64,000 bases of DNA from Cellulomonas sp. NS3 (GTDB lineage: Bacteria; Actinomycetota; Actinomycetes; Actinomycetales; Cellulomonadaceae). Each line of letters begins with the position of its first letter. Within the stretch, counting starts at the first letter, position 1. Under the pieces are notes generated by a model. That model ran no database searches and was not told the origin of the DNA. It saw nothing but the letters and a program-made list of their open reading frames with translations. The DNA lies in NCBI RefSeq assembly GCF_024757985.1, contig NZ_CP103289.1:3968001-4032000 (forward strand), read 5' to 3'. Positions 26,765-33,958 of the stretch are shown here, one piece after another. The translations under genes and the position numbers were made by a program.

Positions 26765-27214
26765 TCAGCCAGCGCCGTTGCCGTCGTCATGCGCTCTGCC
26801 GCTGCACGCCGCATGAACTCGCTGCACCGCCGCGCTTAGGTCACGAATCACCTCGTGCTCCCAGAGACGAACAACCGTCCAGCCAGCATGCTGGGCGAGC
26901 GCCGTCGAACGCTCGTCCCGCTGACGGTTTCGCTCCATCTTCGCGCTCCACAAGGACGCGTTGGGTCCGGACCACTGTTTGCGACGGCCGTGGTCAGGGC
27001 AGCTGTGCCAGAAGCAGCCGTCCACGAAGACGGCTACACGGTGCCTCGGGAGCGTCAAGTCGGGTGTGCACCCGCGAGCGACTTGCGGGTGTAGGCGGAA
27101 TCTGTCCCCAGCCGCATGCAGCGCCCGTCGGAGTACGACCTCAGGCTTGGTAGACGTCTTCACACGGCCGGCCAGATGTGCGCCAGCTGCGGTACTCGTC
27201 CAGTTCTCGGTCAC
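26765..27214 (-). CDS. vsr: very-short-patch-repair (Vsr) endonuclease
   Basis: 149 aa, the usual length. The Vsr core is complete: catalytic Asp52 in CTPDLTLP, then VAVFVDGCFWHSCPDHG (Phe68-Trp69-His70), and the late WTVVRLWEHEV with Glu119/Glu121. Classical Vsr nicks T:G mismatches arising from 5-methylcytosine deamination. In MORC-type restriction loci, Vsr-fold proteins may instead be the effector nuclease. It lies between the cytosine methylase gene (141 bp upstream) and the GHKL gene (219 bp downstream), same strand. Confidence 0.9.
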   Translation of the reverse strand: MTENWTSTAAGAHLAGRVKTSTKPEVVLRRALHAAGDRFRLHPQVARGCTPDLTLPRHRVAVFVDGCFWHSCPDHGRRKQWSGPNASLWSAKMERNRQRDERSTALAQHAGWTVVRLWEHEVIRDLSAAVQRVHAACSGRAHDDGNGAG

Positions 27215-27355
27215 AGCCTTGACGGTAGACCAGCAAGCCGGCGCGAGCGCGAAGAGAGATGCTAAGAGGTACCAAGTGCGGCTCCGCAGCCCCTCCGACC
27301 CGAGTCCCGGAGCGCCGCCTCAACAACGGCTCGGAGTTCGTGTTGGCCGGTTCCA

Positions 27356-28456
27356 TTACGCCGGAGCTAGCACGGCCGCGACCTGCGCGGCGAGCGGTGG
27401 CGGGACGCAATTGCCGAGCTGTGCCTGCACGCTGCTCCGTCCCCCTACAAGCTCGAACTCGTCGGGGAAACCGAAGAGACGCTTCACTTCTCCAACACGC
27501 AGGCGGCGATTCTCCCAATGGAACGGCCCAACGTAGGGCCCTGGCTGCGCCTGGATCGTCGGCGCGGGCCTATCGGGGTCCAGCTTCAGCAGGAACGACC
27601 AGAATCGGCTCCGCCAGGCGAACTGTGGGTCCGGGTGTCCGCGCTCCTGAGTGTAGTGAAGGTAGTTCTCGCCCGGCGGGATTTCCGGCAAGAGATGCCC
27701 GTACTGCCCCCCAACTGACTCGCCAGGTTCAGGATCGCAAACGAGTCCGCGCAGGGCCTCCCCCGTGGTGACGTGCCCTAGCTCGTGATGCCCAGTCTTT
27801 CGCCGCTCCCACGTGCCGCCGTGCGTCGGTTCAGGATGCTCGGGAACCGGCAGGCCTTTTTCGACCCCAATTACGAACAGACGGGGTCGAGCTTGAGGCA
27901 CGCCGTAGTCGGCCGCGTTGAGTACCTTCCACCTGAAGTCGTAGCCCGCCTCACTGATCTCTCGCAACAGTCGCTGGAACGCCGGCTTGGAGGCGCGGTT
28001 GTTGTACGTGAGCGCGTAGACATTCTCTAGGAGGAAAGCCCGCGGCTTGGCCTCCGCCAGCACGCGCGTGTACGCCTGAAGCAAGCTCGCGTCGGGATCG
28101 AGTCCAGCACGCTTCCACTCGAGATGAAACCCGCTCTTGCTGAAGGGAGTGCACGGCGGCCCCCCGACCAGGAGGTCGGGACGCTCGGCGCCCGTGAGCC
28201 CCGCAGCTTCGAGGATCGCTGCCGTTGGCACATCCAGAATGTCTTCCTGAATGACCGGCGCGGCCAGGGTCTGGAAGTTCTTTTCCATGGTTGCGGCGGC
28301 GTCAGCGTTGCGTTCGACGGCCGCCCTGACTTCCCAGCCCGCCTGCTCGACACCGAGATCCAGACCTCCGGCTCCCGAGAAGAGGCTGATTGCGACGCCG
28401 TTCGTCCGCTGCTGATCCACGGAGTCAGTGTCGCAGCCGCCACCGACAGAGACCAA
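27356..28456 (-). CDS. dcm: C5 cytosine DNA methyltransferase
   Basis: 366 aa from TTG 28456. GTG 28420 would give 354 aa and still contain every motif. Motifs in order are I (LFSGAGGLDLG), IV with the catalytic Cys (GGPPCTPFS), VI (LLENVYAL), VIII (QARPRLFVIG) and X (LGNCVPPPLAAQVA). The segment between VIII and IX, the target-recognition part, is of average size. It methylates a specific site to protect host DNA and generates the 5-methylcytosine that Vsr repairs. Divergent from the HNH nuclease gene, sharing an intergenic region of about 130 bp. Confidence 0.92.
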   Translation of the reverse strand: MVSVGGGCDTDSVDQQRTNGVAISLFSGAGGLDLGVEQAGWEVRAAVERNADAAATMEKNFQTLAAPVIQEDILDVPTAAILEAAGLTGAERPDLLVGGPPCTPFSKSGFHLEWKRAGLDPDASLLQAYTRVLAEAKPRAFLLENVYALTYNNRASKPAFQRLLREISEAGYDFRWKVLNAADYGVPQARPRLFVIGVEKGLPVPEHPEPTHGGTWERRKTGHHELGHVTTGEALRGLVCDPEPGESVGGQYGHLLPEIPPGENYLHYTQERGHPDPQFAWRSRFWSFLLKLDPDRPAPTIQAQPGPYVGPFHWENRRLRVGEVKRLFGFPDEFELVGGRSSVQAQLGNCVPPPLAAQVAAVLAPA

Positions 28457-28584
28457 AGCGGCGCACCGCGGCCGACTCAGCGGCCGTTCGAGGGATCATC
28501 TGACGAGGGCTGCTCACGAGGTCAGTCCTGTGGCAAGCTCCGGTCCGTGCCCATGTGCCTGGCCGCGTCAAGACGGAGTGGCTC

Positions 28585-29577
28585 ATGACTGCCCGGACCG
28601 AGCTCGTCCTCCGGATCGCCGAGCTGGTCGGTCCTTCGCTGGTGATCGACAGCCTTCGGAACGGATGGCCCGCCCTAGCGACGCTGGAGCTGGACGGGTC
28701 CCCCGTACCCATCGCGCTGTTCGCGAGCCGGGTCGGGTTGAGTCACCGCAACCGGGATGCCGTCGAACGGCGCTTCCAGAACCCAGCCGGGAAGACGGCG
28801 CTCGTCGAGGTTCCCGGGCGAGTGTCCGTCTTGGCCGGCCTGTGGGACGCCGATTCGCTGACGACCGTGCCCAGACCGCTCCTCGTCACCGCCGACGCGA
28901 CTCGTCGAGCCGACGGCCGCACGACGCGATGGTCCGTGTTCATCCCGCTCTCGACGCTTGAGGAAGCGCTCGCAACGGGATGGTCGACCCACGTAAGTGA
29001 CTCGGGCGAACTCATTCGGTGCGCGCATCCTGCGCTGCTGCCCGCCGTTGTCGCGGCCGAGGCCGCGCATGTCGACCCCTCCGCCGTGCTGGTTCGCGCC
29101 GCCGTTGGCGCCTCTGGACTGCTCGACGACGCGGACACCGCCACCGACGCCCCAGCCGCCGAACGGGCCAGAAGAGCGGCGACGTCCCTGGTCCGGGACG
29201 CCCGCTTCAGTCGCAGCGTTCTGGCTTCATACGACGGGTCCTGCGCCATGTGCGGCCTCGGCTTGCAGCTCGTTCAGGGCGCGCACATCTACCCGGCATC
29301 CGCTCCAGGCTCACAGGACGAGCCCTGGAACGGCCTCGCGTTGTGCGGAACTCATCATCTCGCGTTCGACCGGCATCTCGTCGCCGTCCGAGCGCCCAGC
29401 ATGGAACTGGTCTTCCGTCCCGATGTGCTCGCCAAGGCTGACACGGACCCTGCTGTGCGGCGGCTCATCGAAGCCACCCTGCCGACGCTCCGCAGAGCGA
29501 ACGGAGCGCCGCCCTCAGAAGCAATGTTCCAGAAGCGCTACGCGCACTTTGGAGAGCAGTACGACTGGCTCAGGTGA
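28585..29577 (+). CDS. HNH endonuclease, probable restriction enzyme
   Basis: 330 aa from ATG 28585 (CGGAG 7 bp upstream); GTG 28555 would add ten residues. The C-terminal HNH domain has a CxxC zinc knuckle (Cys220, Cys223), His234 (GAHIYPAS), Asn249 (WNGLALC) with Cys254, and His257-His258 (THHLAFD). The first 200 residues are an unrecognised alpha/beta domain probably for DNA recognition. It sits divergently beside the methylase gene, which makes it the best candidate for the cleaving partner of the modification system. Confidence 0.8.
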   Translation: MTARTELVLRIAELVGPSLVIDSLRNGWPALATLELDGSPVPIALFASRVGLSHRNRDAVERRFQNPAGKTALVEVPGRVSVLAGLWDADSLTTVPRPLLVTADATRRADGRTTRWSVFIPLSTLEEALATGWSTHVSDSGELIRCAHPALLPAVVAAEAAHVDPSAVLVRAAVGASGLLDDADTATDAPAAERARRAATSLVRDARFSRSVLASYDGSCAMCGLGLQLVQGAHIYPASAPGSQDEPWNGLALCGTHHLAFDRHLVAVRAPSMELVFRPDVLAKADTDPAVRRLIEATLPTLRRANGAPPSEAMFQKRYAHFGEQYDWLR

Positions 29578-29908
29578 CTCCGAGCGCAACGAGCGTCACG
29601 GTCGGACGGTTCTCGTCGGGGATCGATCTCCGCCACGCTCTGACGTTGGCGTGCAGCCCAGAGACGCTGCCGGCCGGTCGTTAGAAGGCGCGCGGCACCA
29701 CTGCGCGCGGGCGGCCTCCAGGGCAGTCGAGATTGGTCGCACATGAGGGTTGTTCCTCGCAGCGGAGCAGGGTGGTGTCGGCTCGGGCGGGGTCAAAGGT
29801 GGCCGGAGGCCATCACGGAGTGACGCCCGTGGGCGCCCTTGACGCGGCCCGAGGTGGGGCCAGATCGTGAACGGGGAGAGGAGCAGCGCCGCTCGCTAGT
29901 GTGAGGCG
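29578..29908. other. 331-bp gap, no supported gene
   Basis: No coding frame with domain character. It separates the restriction-type island from the regulatory unit and holds the promoter of the HD-domain gene. Confidence 0.45.
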
Positions 29909-30475
29909 ATGGTTGGTCCCACTCTCGCCCGCGCTGTTGATATGGCGGAAGAGCGCGTCGCACACCTTGGCCTGCGGTGGACACATGTGCGGGCGGTCGG
30001 CGCGCGCTGCGCGAGGCTGTGCCGGGATCACAACATGCCCGAAGCACTAGCTGTTGCGGCTTGGCTTCACGACATCGGCTACGACCCGGCTCTGGCTGAG
30101 ACCGGCTTTCATGCTCTCGACGGCGCACGCTTCCTTCGCGATCTCGGCGCAGACGAGTTAGTCGTATCGCTAGTGGGATACCACTCGGGCGCTGTGTTCG
30201 AAGCTGAAGAGCGACGGCTGTCCGCCGAACTCGCGACGGTGCCGCCACCGCCCGAGGCGCTTCTCGACGTGCTGACCTGGATAGACATGACGACGAGCCC
30301 TGGCGGCCACATCGTTCCGGTCGACGATCGTCTGTCCGAGATCGCTCAACGTTACGAGATGTCGGATCCCGTGTCGCGCGCCATCGTCAGATCCGCGAAG
30401 TCGCTGCGAGAGGCATCGGCGCGTGGCGCAGCTCAGTTTGGACTAGCCGATGTAGGGAGTGTCCCGCTTCTCTAG
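29909..30475 (+). CDS. HD-domain phosphohydrolase-like protein
   Basis: 188 aa. The HD signature AAWLHDIGYDP has an adjacent upstream His (THVRAVGARCARLC) and a downstream conserved HSGAVFEAEER and WIDMTTSPGG, fitting a small metal-dependent HD phosphohydrolase. The substrate, possibly a nucleotide, is not deducible. Its 3' end overlaps the 3' end of the convergent NUDIX gene by 33 bp, so transcription of one opposes the other. HD, NUDIX and XRE genes are a recurring trio in actinobacterial mobile regions (recollection, not checked). Confidence 0.75.
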   Translation: MVGPTLARAVDMAEERVAHLGLRWTHVRAVGARCARLCRDHNMPEALAVAAWLHDIGYDPALAETGFHALDGARFLRDLGADELVVSLVGYHSGAVFEAEERRLSAELATVPPPPEALLDVLTWIDMTTSPGGHIVPVDDRLSEIAQRYEMSDPVSRAIVRSAKSLREASARGAAQFGLADVGSVPLL

Positions 30476-30913
30476 CGCGTGTTGAATGCGAAGGCGCATC
30501 GACGGGTGCAGCTCGAGGCGATTGATCGCGTCCTCGGTGACCCACTCAACGGCCTTGCTCTCGCTGCTGGTGGCCGGCTTTCCCCCGACGAGACTCGCTC
30601 GGAAGGCGATGGAGAACTGCTGACGGACCTCGCCGTCGTCGTACGCCATGACGTGGCGGGGGTTCGTGTAGAGGCCGGTGACGCGCCCAACGGCGACGTC
30701 GTAGCCGGTCTCCTCCTTGACCTCGCGAACGACTGTGTCGGCGATGGACTCGCCGATCTCGTGTCCGCCGCCCGGGAGTGCCCAGAGGTCGTTGTCTGTC
30801 TTGTGGATGAGGAGGACCCTGCCCTCGTCGTCGGTCACGATCGCCACGACGGAGGGCACGACGCTGTTGGCCTTCGGGGCGTTCGGGTCGTCGATATAGT
30901 CGATGCGAGCCAC
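30443..30913 (-). CDS. NUDIX hydrolase (Pif-like candidate)
   Basis: 156 aa. The NUDIX box GGHEIGESIADTVVREVKEETG (split here as GGHEIGE, then REVKEETG) is complete with the three catalytic glutamates. The start is GTG 30913, 9 bp after the XRE stop, so both form an operon. NUDIX enzymes cleave nucleoside diphosphates linked to another group. In the AICE pSAM2 the immunity factor Pif carries a NUDIX motif and blocks redundant transfer. The same role is plausible here but not proven. Confidence 0.88.
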   Translation of the reverse strand: MARIDYIDDPNAPKANSVVPSVVAIVTDDEGRVLLIHKTDNDLWALPGGGHEIGESIADTVVREVKEETGYDVAVGRVTGLYTNPRHVMAYDDGEVRQQFSIAFRASLVGGKPATSSESKAVEWVTEDAINRLELHPSMRLRIQHALEKRDTPYIG

Positions 30914-30922
30914 ACAACGAGC

Positions 30923-31678
30923 CTAGGCTGCGGCGTCCTTCTGCACGAGGGTGGCCGAGTCCCACACTCGCTCGAACGCGCCCATGAAGTGGGGGAAGAG
31001 CCGCCCACCGGTGACCCGGTGCAGGTGCAGCACAGGGGAGTGGTTCGCGGGTGCACCGTAGGCGTGGGTGTTCGCGAACAGGTCCTCGTCGAAGCGGAAG
31101 ATCGAGGAGTAGAGGGTCGTGTCGTGCATGCGCGCCTCTATCCCCTGCATGTCGATGCACGGCCTGAGGTACTTCCAGGTCAGCGAGCACCGGGCGGCTA
31201 GCGAGTCGCCGATGTCCTCTTCCTCGCCACGGATGCGGACAGCGCGACCGTCGGGGTCACCGAAGAGGAGTCGGACCCGAACGCCCTGACGCGCCTTCCT
31301 CCGCAAGACGTCGTCGAAGTCCGCGATGGTGTCGTGGAAGAAGCTGGCCGCGAAGGCCAGAAGGTCGATCGACTCGGTGGCCCCCTCGAGCAAGGACTGC
31401 CAGGTGCCTGCGGGGACGGAGCCGCGGTTGGGGTGCATGGCGACGAACTCCGCCTGACTGGCTGACTGCGCGCGAGCCTCCGAGACAGCGGCCGGCCAAA
31501 GGAATGCCTCATCTCGGCCGAGCGCAGCGCACAGCGCTTGGCGGTTCGTTCGGTGCGGGACACGGTCAGTCGAGACCCAGCGCTCGACCGTCTTGGGATC
31601 GACTTCGATCCGCTCACTTAGCGCTGCCAGCGTCATCCCCGACCCGGAGATCGCTGAACGCAGCCTCTCGTTCGCCAT
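30923..31678 (-). CDS. XRE-family regulator with C-terminal PLD-like ligand domain
   Basis: 251 aa. Residues about 5-60 form a Cro/CI helix-turn-helix (MTLAALSERIEVDPKTVERWV). The C-terminal 150 residues (SIDLLAFAASFFHDT ... VRVRLLFGDPDG ... VWDSA) read like a phospholipase-D-like sensor fold. ATG start at 31678, divergent from the Pra-like gene. The 139-bp intergenic region contains an inverted repeat likely to be its operator. It is therefore the probable master switch of the replication and excision operon. Confidence 0.82.
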   Translation of the reverse strand: MANERLRSAISGSGMTLAALSERIEVDPKTVERWVSTDRVPHRTNRQALCAALGRDEAFLWPAAVSEARAQSASQAEFVAMHPNRGSVPAGTWQSLLEGATESIDLLAFAASFFHDTIADFDDVLRRKARQGVRVRLLFGDPDGRAVRIRGEEEDIGDSLAARCSLTWKYLRPCIDMQGIEARMHDTTLYSSIFRFDEDLFANTHAYGAPANHSPVLHLHRVTGGRLFPHFMGAFERVWDSATLVQKDAAA

Positions 31679-31697
31679 ACCGCCAGCGTCGCAGATT

Positions 31698-31736
31698 GGG
31701 ACGTTTTGTCAATACAGAGACGTCCTCAAACGTCCC
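31698..31736. promoter_or_regulatory. inverted repeat, putative XRE operator in divergent promoter
   Basis: Perfect 9-bp arms GGGACGTTT (31698-31706) and AAACGTCCC (31728-31736), spacing 21 bp. A third related half site GACGTCC lies between them at 31719-31725. A TTGACA hexamer on the minus strand (31707-31712) lies inside and could be a -35 element for the XRE gene. Autoregulation and repression of the plus-strand operon are inferred. Confidence 0.6.
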
Positions 31737-31817
31737 TCAGGGCGGTGATGCCGTCCCTATCGGCGGAGGTCTCCTGGAGACGAGCCACTTCCGGCTCGCC
31801 ACGAGAAGGGGATCACC

Positions 31818-32270
31818 ATGGCACTCGCGCGGCGGTTCAAGGTCCCGCACCACGACGTCTTCCCGTTCGGGGCGTACCTCGTCTCCGAGGTGACGCCCGT
31901 GTACGACTTCGAGAAGTCGACGCGGGAGGTGAAGGTGCAGGACCACGACAAGGAGACCGGTCTGCCGCTGTGGCAGGTTGACGTCCTTGACGCCGACCCG
32001 GAGGCGGCCCGGAAGTCCAAGACGGTCACGATCAAGATCGCGGCGAAGGTGCAGCCAGTGCCCCCGCCGAACGACAGCTCGTCGCCGTTCACGGCCGTGG
32101 TGTTCGAAGGGCTGACGGCGACGCCGTGGGTGGACTCCACGCGGTGCACGGGGCCGGAGCCGGGCAAGTCGCACCGGTGTCGGGCGCAGTCGGCGTGGTC
32201 GTTCCGCGCCGAGGGCATCGCTCCGAGCAAGCGAGCCGGCAGCACCGCCTCGGCGAGCACCGCGGCGTGA
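31818..32270 (+). CDS. Pra-like activator of replication, integration and excision
   Basis: 150 aa. It contains FKVPHHDVFPFGAYLVSEVTPVYDFEKST, KETGLPLWQVDVLDADPEA and TVTIKIAAKVQP. These segments match my recollection of the plasmid replication/integration/excision activator family (Pra of pSAM2) in actinobacteria. No helix-turn-helix is obvious. The C-terminal tail (RAGSTASASTAA) is low complexity. First gene of the plus-strand operon with ftsK-like, whiB, rep, xis and int. ATG 31818 preceded by AGAAGGGG. Confidence 0.7.
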   Translation: MALARRFKVPHHDVFPFGAYLVSEVTPVYDFEKSTREVKVQDHDKETGLPLWQVDVLDADPEAARKSKTVTIKIAAKVQPVPPPNDSSSPFTAVVFEGLTATPWVDSTRCTGPEPGKSHRCRAQSAWSFRAEGIAPSKRAGSTASASTAA

Positions 32271-32274
32271 CGCC

Positions 32275-33699
32275 ATGAGCTTCGTGCTGCTCGTCCTCCT
32301 GGTGATCGGTCCCGCGGTGGCGGCGCTGCTGTGCCGGTGGCTGTGGCGCCGCGGTGTGCGCGTGCTCGGCTGGATAGTGCGCCGTCCGACGCTGCTCGTC
32401 GCCCTGGCGGCGGTGCTGTGGCTCACGTGGCAGACCGCCGACCGCGGGCCGGTGTTCGCCGTCGCCATCGCACTCGGAGTGATCGGGGTGCTGGTCGCGC
32501 TCCGGGTGCTGTTCCCGTCGTGGTTCGCCGCTGGTGTCCAGTCGCGGACGGCTGGGTGGTGGCGCGAGGTGCGGGTGTATCGGGGTGCGTGGCAGTCGGC
32601 GATGGTCACGACGGGGCTGGCGCTCCGCGAGGGTCGCGAGCTCCACCTGCCGCGCCTGATCGAGGTGCGCACCCATGGTGGGATCGACCTCGTGCGGGTG
32701 CGGATGCTCCCGGGCCAGGTCCTGGAGGACTGGGCGCAGTGCGCACCGCGGCTGGCCCAGACCTTCGGGACCCAGGAGTGCCGGGTGCGGACCGTCGCGC
32801 GGCGCAAGCACGACCTCGACCTGTGGTTCCTCGTCACCGATCCTCTGGCCGTCGACGTGCCGCCGTTCGATGTCGACACGACGGACGCGAGGGCGCTGCC
32901 GGTCGGTGTGCGAGAGGACGGGCGACGCTACGACCTGAGCCTCCTCGGGACCCACGTGCTGGTCGTCGGCGCGACCGGGGCAGGCAAGGGATCGGTCCTG
33001 TGGTCGATCGTCGCAGCGCTCGGGCCGGCGCTGCGTGACCGCACAGCCCAGGTATGGGCCCTCGACCCGAAGGGCGGCATGGAGCTCGGCGGCGGCCGGC
33101 TGCTGTTCGAGCGCTTCGTCTACGGCGATCCCGAGGACGAGGCAGTGTACGAGCTGGACTTCGCGCGGACTCTCGAGGACGCGGTGGAGATGATGCGCCG
33201 GCGCCAGTCGCAGCTGCGCGGCGTCGCCCGGCTGCACACGCCCTCCCCCGACGAGCCGCTGATCGTCATCCTCGTCGACGAGCTCGCGAGCCTGACGGCC
33301 TACGTCACCGACCGCGACGCCAAGCGCCGCATCGGCTCCGCGCTCGCGCTGCTGCTATCCCAGGGCAGGGCCGTCGGAATCAGCGTCGTTGCGGCCGTGC
33401 AGGACCCACGCAAGGAGGTCGTGATCGTGCGCGACCTCTTCCCGACACGCATTGCACTGCGCCTCTCGGAGGCCGAGCAGGTCTCGCTGGTTCTCGGCGC
33501 GGGAGCCCGGGATCGCGGTGCCCGGTGCGACGAGGTCCCCGAATCCCTGCCGGGCATCGCGTACGTGGGGATCGATGGCGTCGCTGAGCCGGTCCGCGTC
33601 CGGTTCTCGCACATCACCGACGCCGACATCACCGGACTGGTGACTCGCTTCCGGACGGTCGCCGCGGCGTCGCCCGTCGTCGAGGAAGGCGCGGCGTGA
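32275..33699 (+). CDS. FtsK/SpoIIIE-like DNA translocase (TraB/TcpA-type)
   Basis: 474 aa. Three hydrophobic N-terminal segments (about residues 2-20, 38-53 and 62-80) precede an FtsK domain. Walker A is GATGAGKGS (in LVVGATGAGKGSVLW), with ALDPKGGMEL and Walker B VILVDELASL downstream. In AICEs such proteins pump double-stranded DNA between mycelia. In Tn916/pCW3 systems a similar-sized FtsK-like protein (TcpA) is the coupling protein. Because the element also has a VirB4-based channel, both roles are open. It starts 5 bp after the Pra-like gene. Confidence 0.85.
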   Translation: MSFVLLVLLVIGPAVAALLCRWLWRRGVRVLGWIVRRPTLLVALAAVLWLTWQTADRGPVFAVAIALGVIGVLVALRVLFPSWFAAGVQSRTAGWWREVRVYRGAWQSAMVTTGLALREGRELHLPRLIEVRTHGGIDLVRVRMLPGQVLEDWAQCAPRLAQTFGTQECRVRTVARRKHDLDLWFLVTDPLAVDVPPFDVDTTDARALPVGVREDGRRYDLSLLGTHVLVVGATGAGKGSVLWSIVAALGPALRDRTAQVWALDPKGGMELGGGRLLFERFVYGDPEDEAVYELDFARTLEDAVEMMRRRQSQLRGVARLHTPSPDEPLIVILVDELASLTAYVTDRDAKRRIGSALALLLSQGRAVGISVVAAVQDPRKEVVIVRDLFPTRIALRLSEAEQVSLVLGAGARDRGARCDEVPESLPGIAYVGIDGVAEPVRVRFSHITDADITGLVTRFRTVAAASPVVEEGAA

Positions 33700-33700
33700 C

Positions 33701-33958
33701 ATGCCTGCGGACCGCCCCGACACGCTGTGGATGATCGACGCAGCGTGCGGCCGGCGCCTGGACCTGCCCTGGCTGGCGGACTCCACGAAGGTTGCCCCGG
33801 ACGACGTGCTCACGATGCGTGAGGTCTGCCGGCACTGCCCCGTCTTCGGCCACTGCCGGGACTTCGCGCACCGCGTGGGTGCCTCGGGCGGCTTCTGGGC
33901 CGGGACCTCCTACGACGCGCGCACGCGCGCCTTTCCCGGGTTGGGGGACGTGGCATGA
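33701..33958 (+). CDS. WhiB-family iron-sulfur regulator
   Basis: 85 aa. Four cysteines with WhiB spacing (Cys16, Cys43, Cys46, Cys52; CRHCPVFGHC) bind a 4Fe-4S cluster, followed by the GGFWAGTS turn, a variant of G-[VI]-W-G-G. The C-terminal basic DNA-binding stretch is short. It lies 1 bp after the ftsK-like stop, and its stop overlaps the rep ATG, so it is embedded in the replication operon. It may tie element activity to redox or developmental state (inference). Confidence 0.88.
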   Translation: MPADRPDTLWMIDAACGRRLDLPWLADSTKVAPDDVLTMREVCRHCPVFGHCRDFAHRVGASGGFWAGTSYDARTRAFPGLGDVA

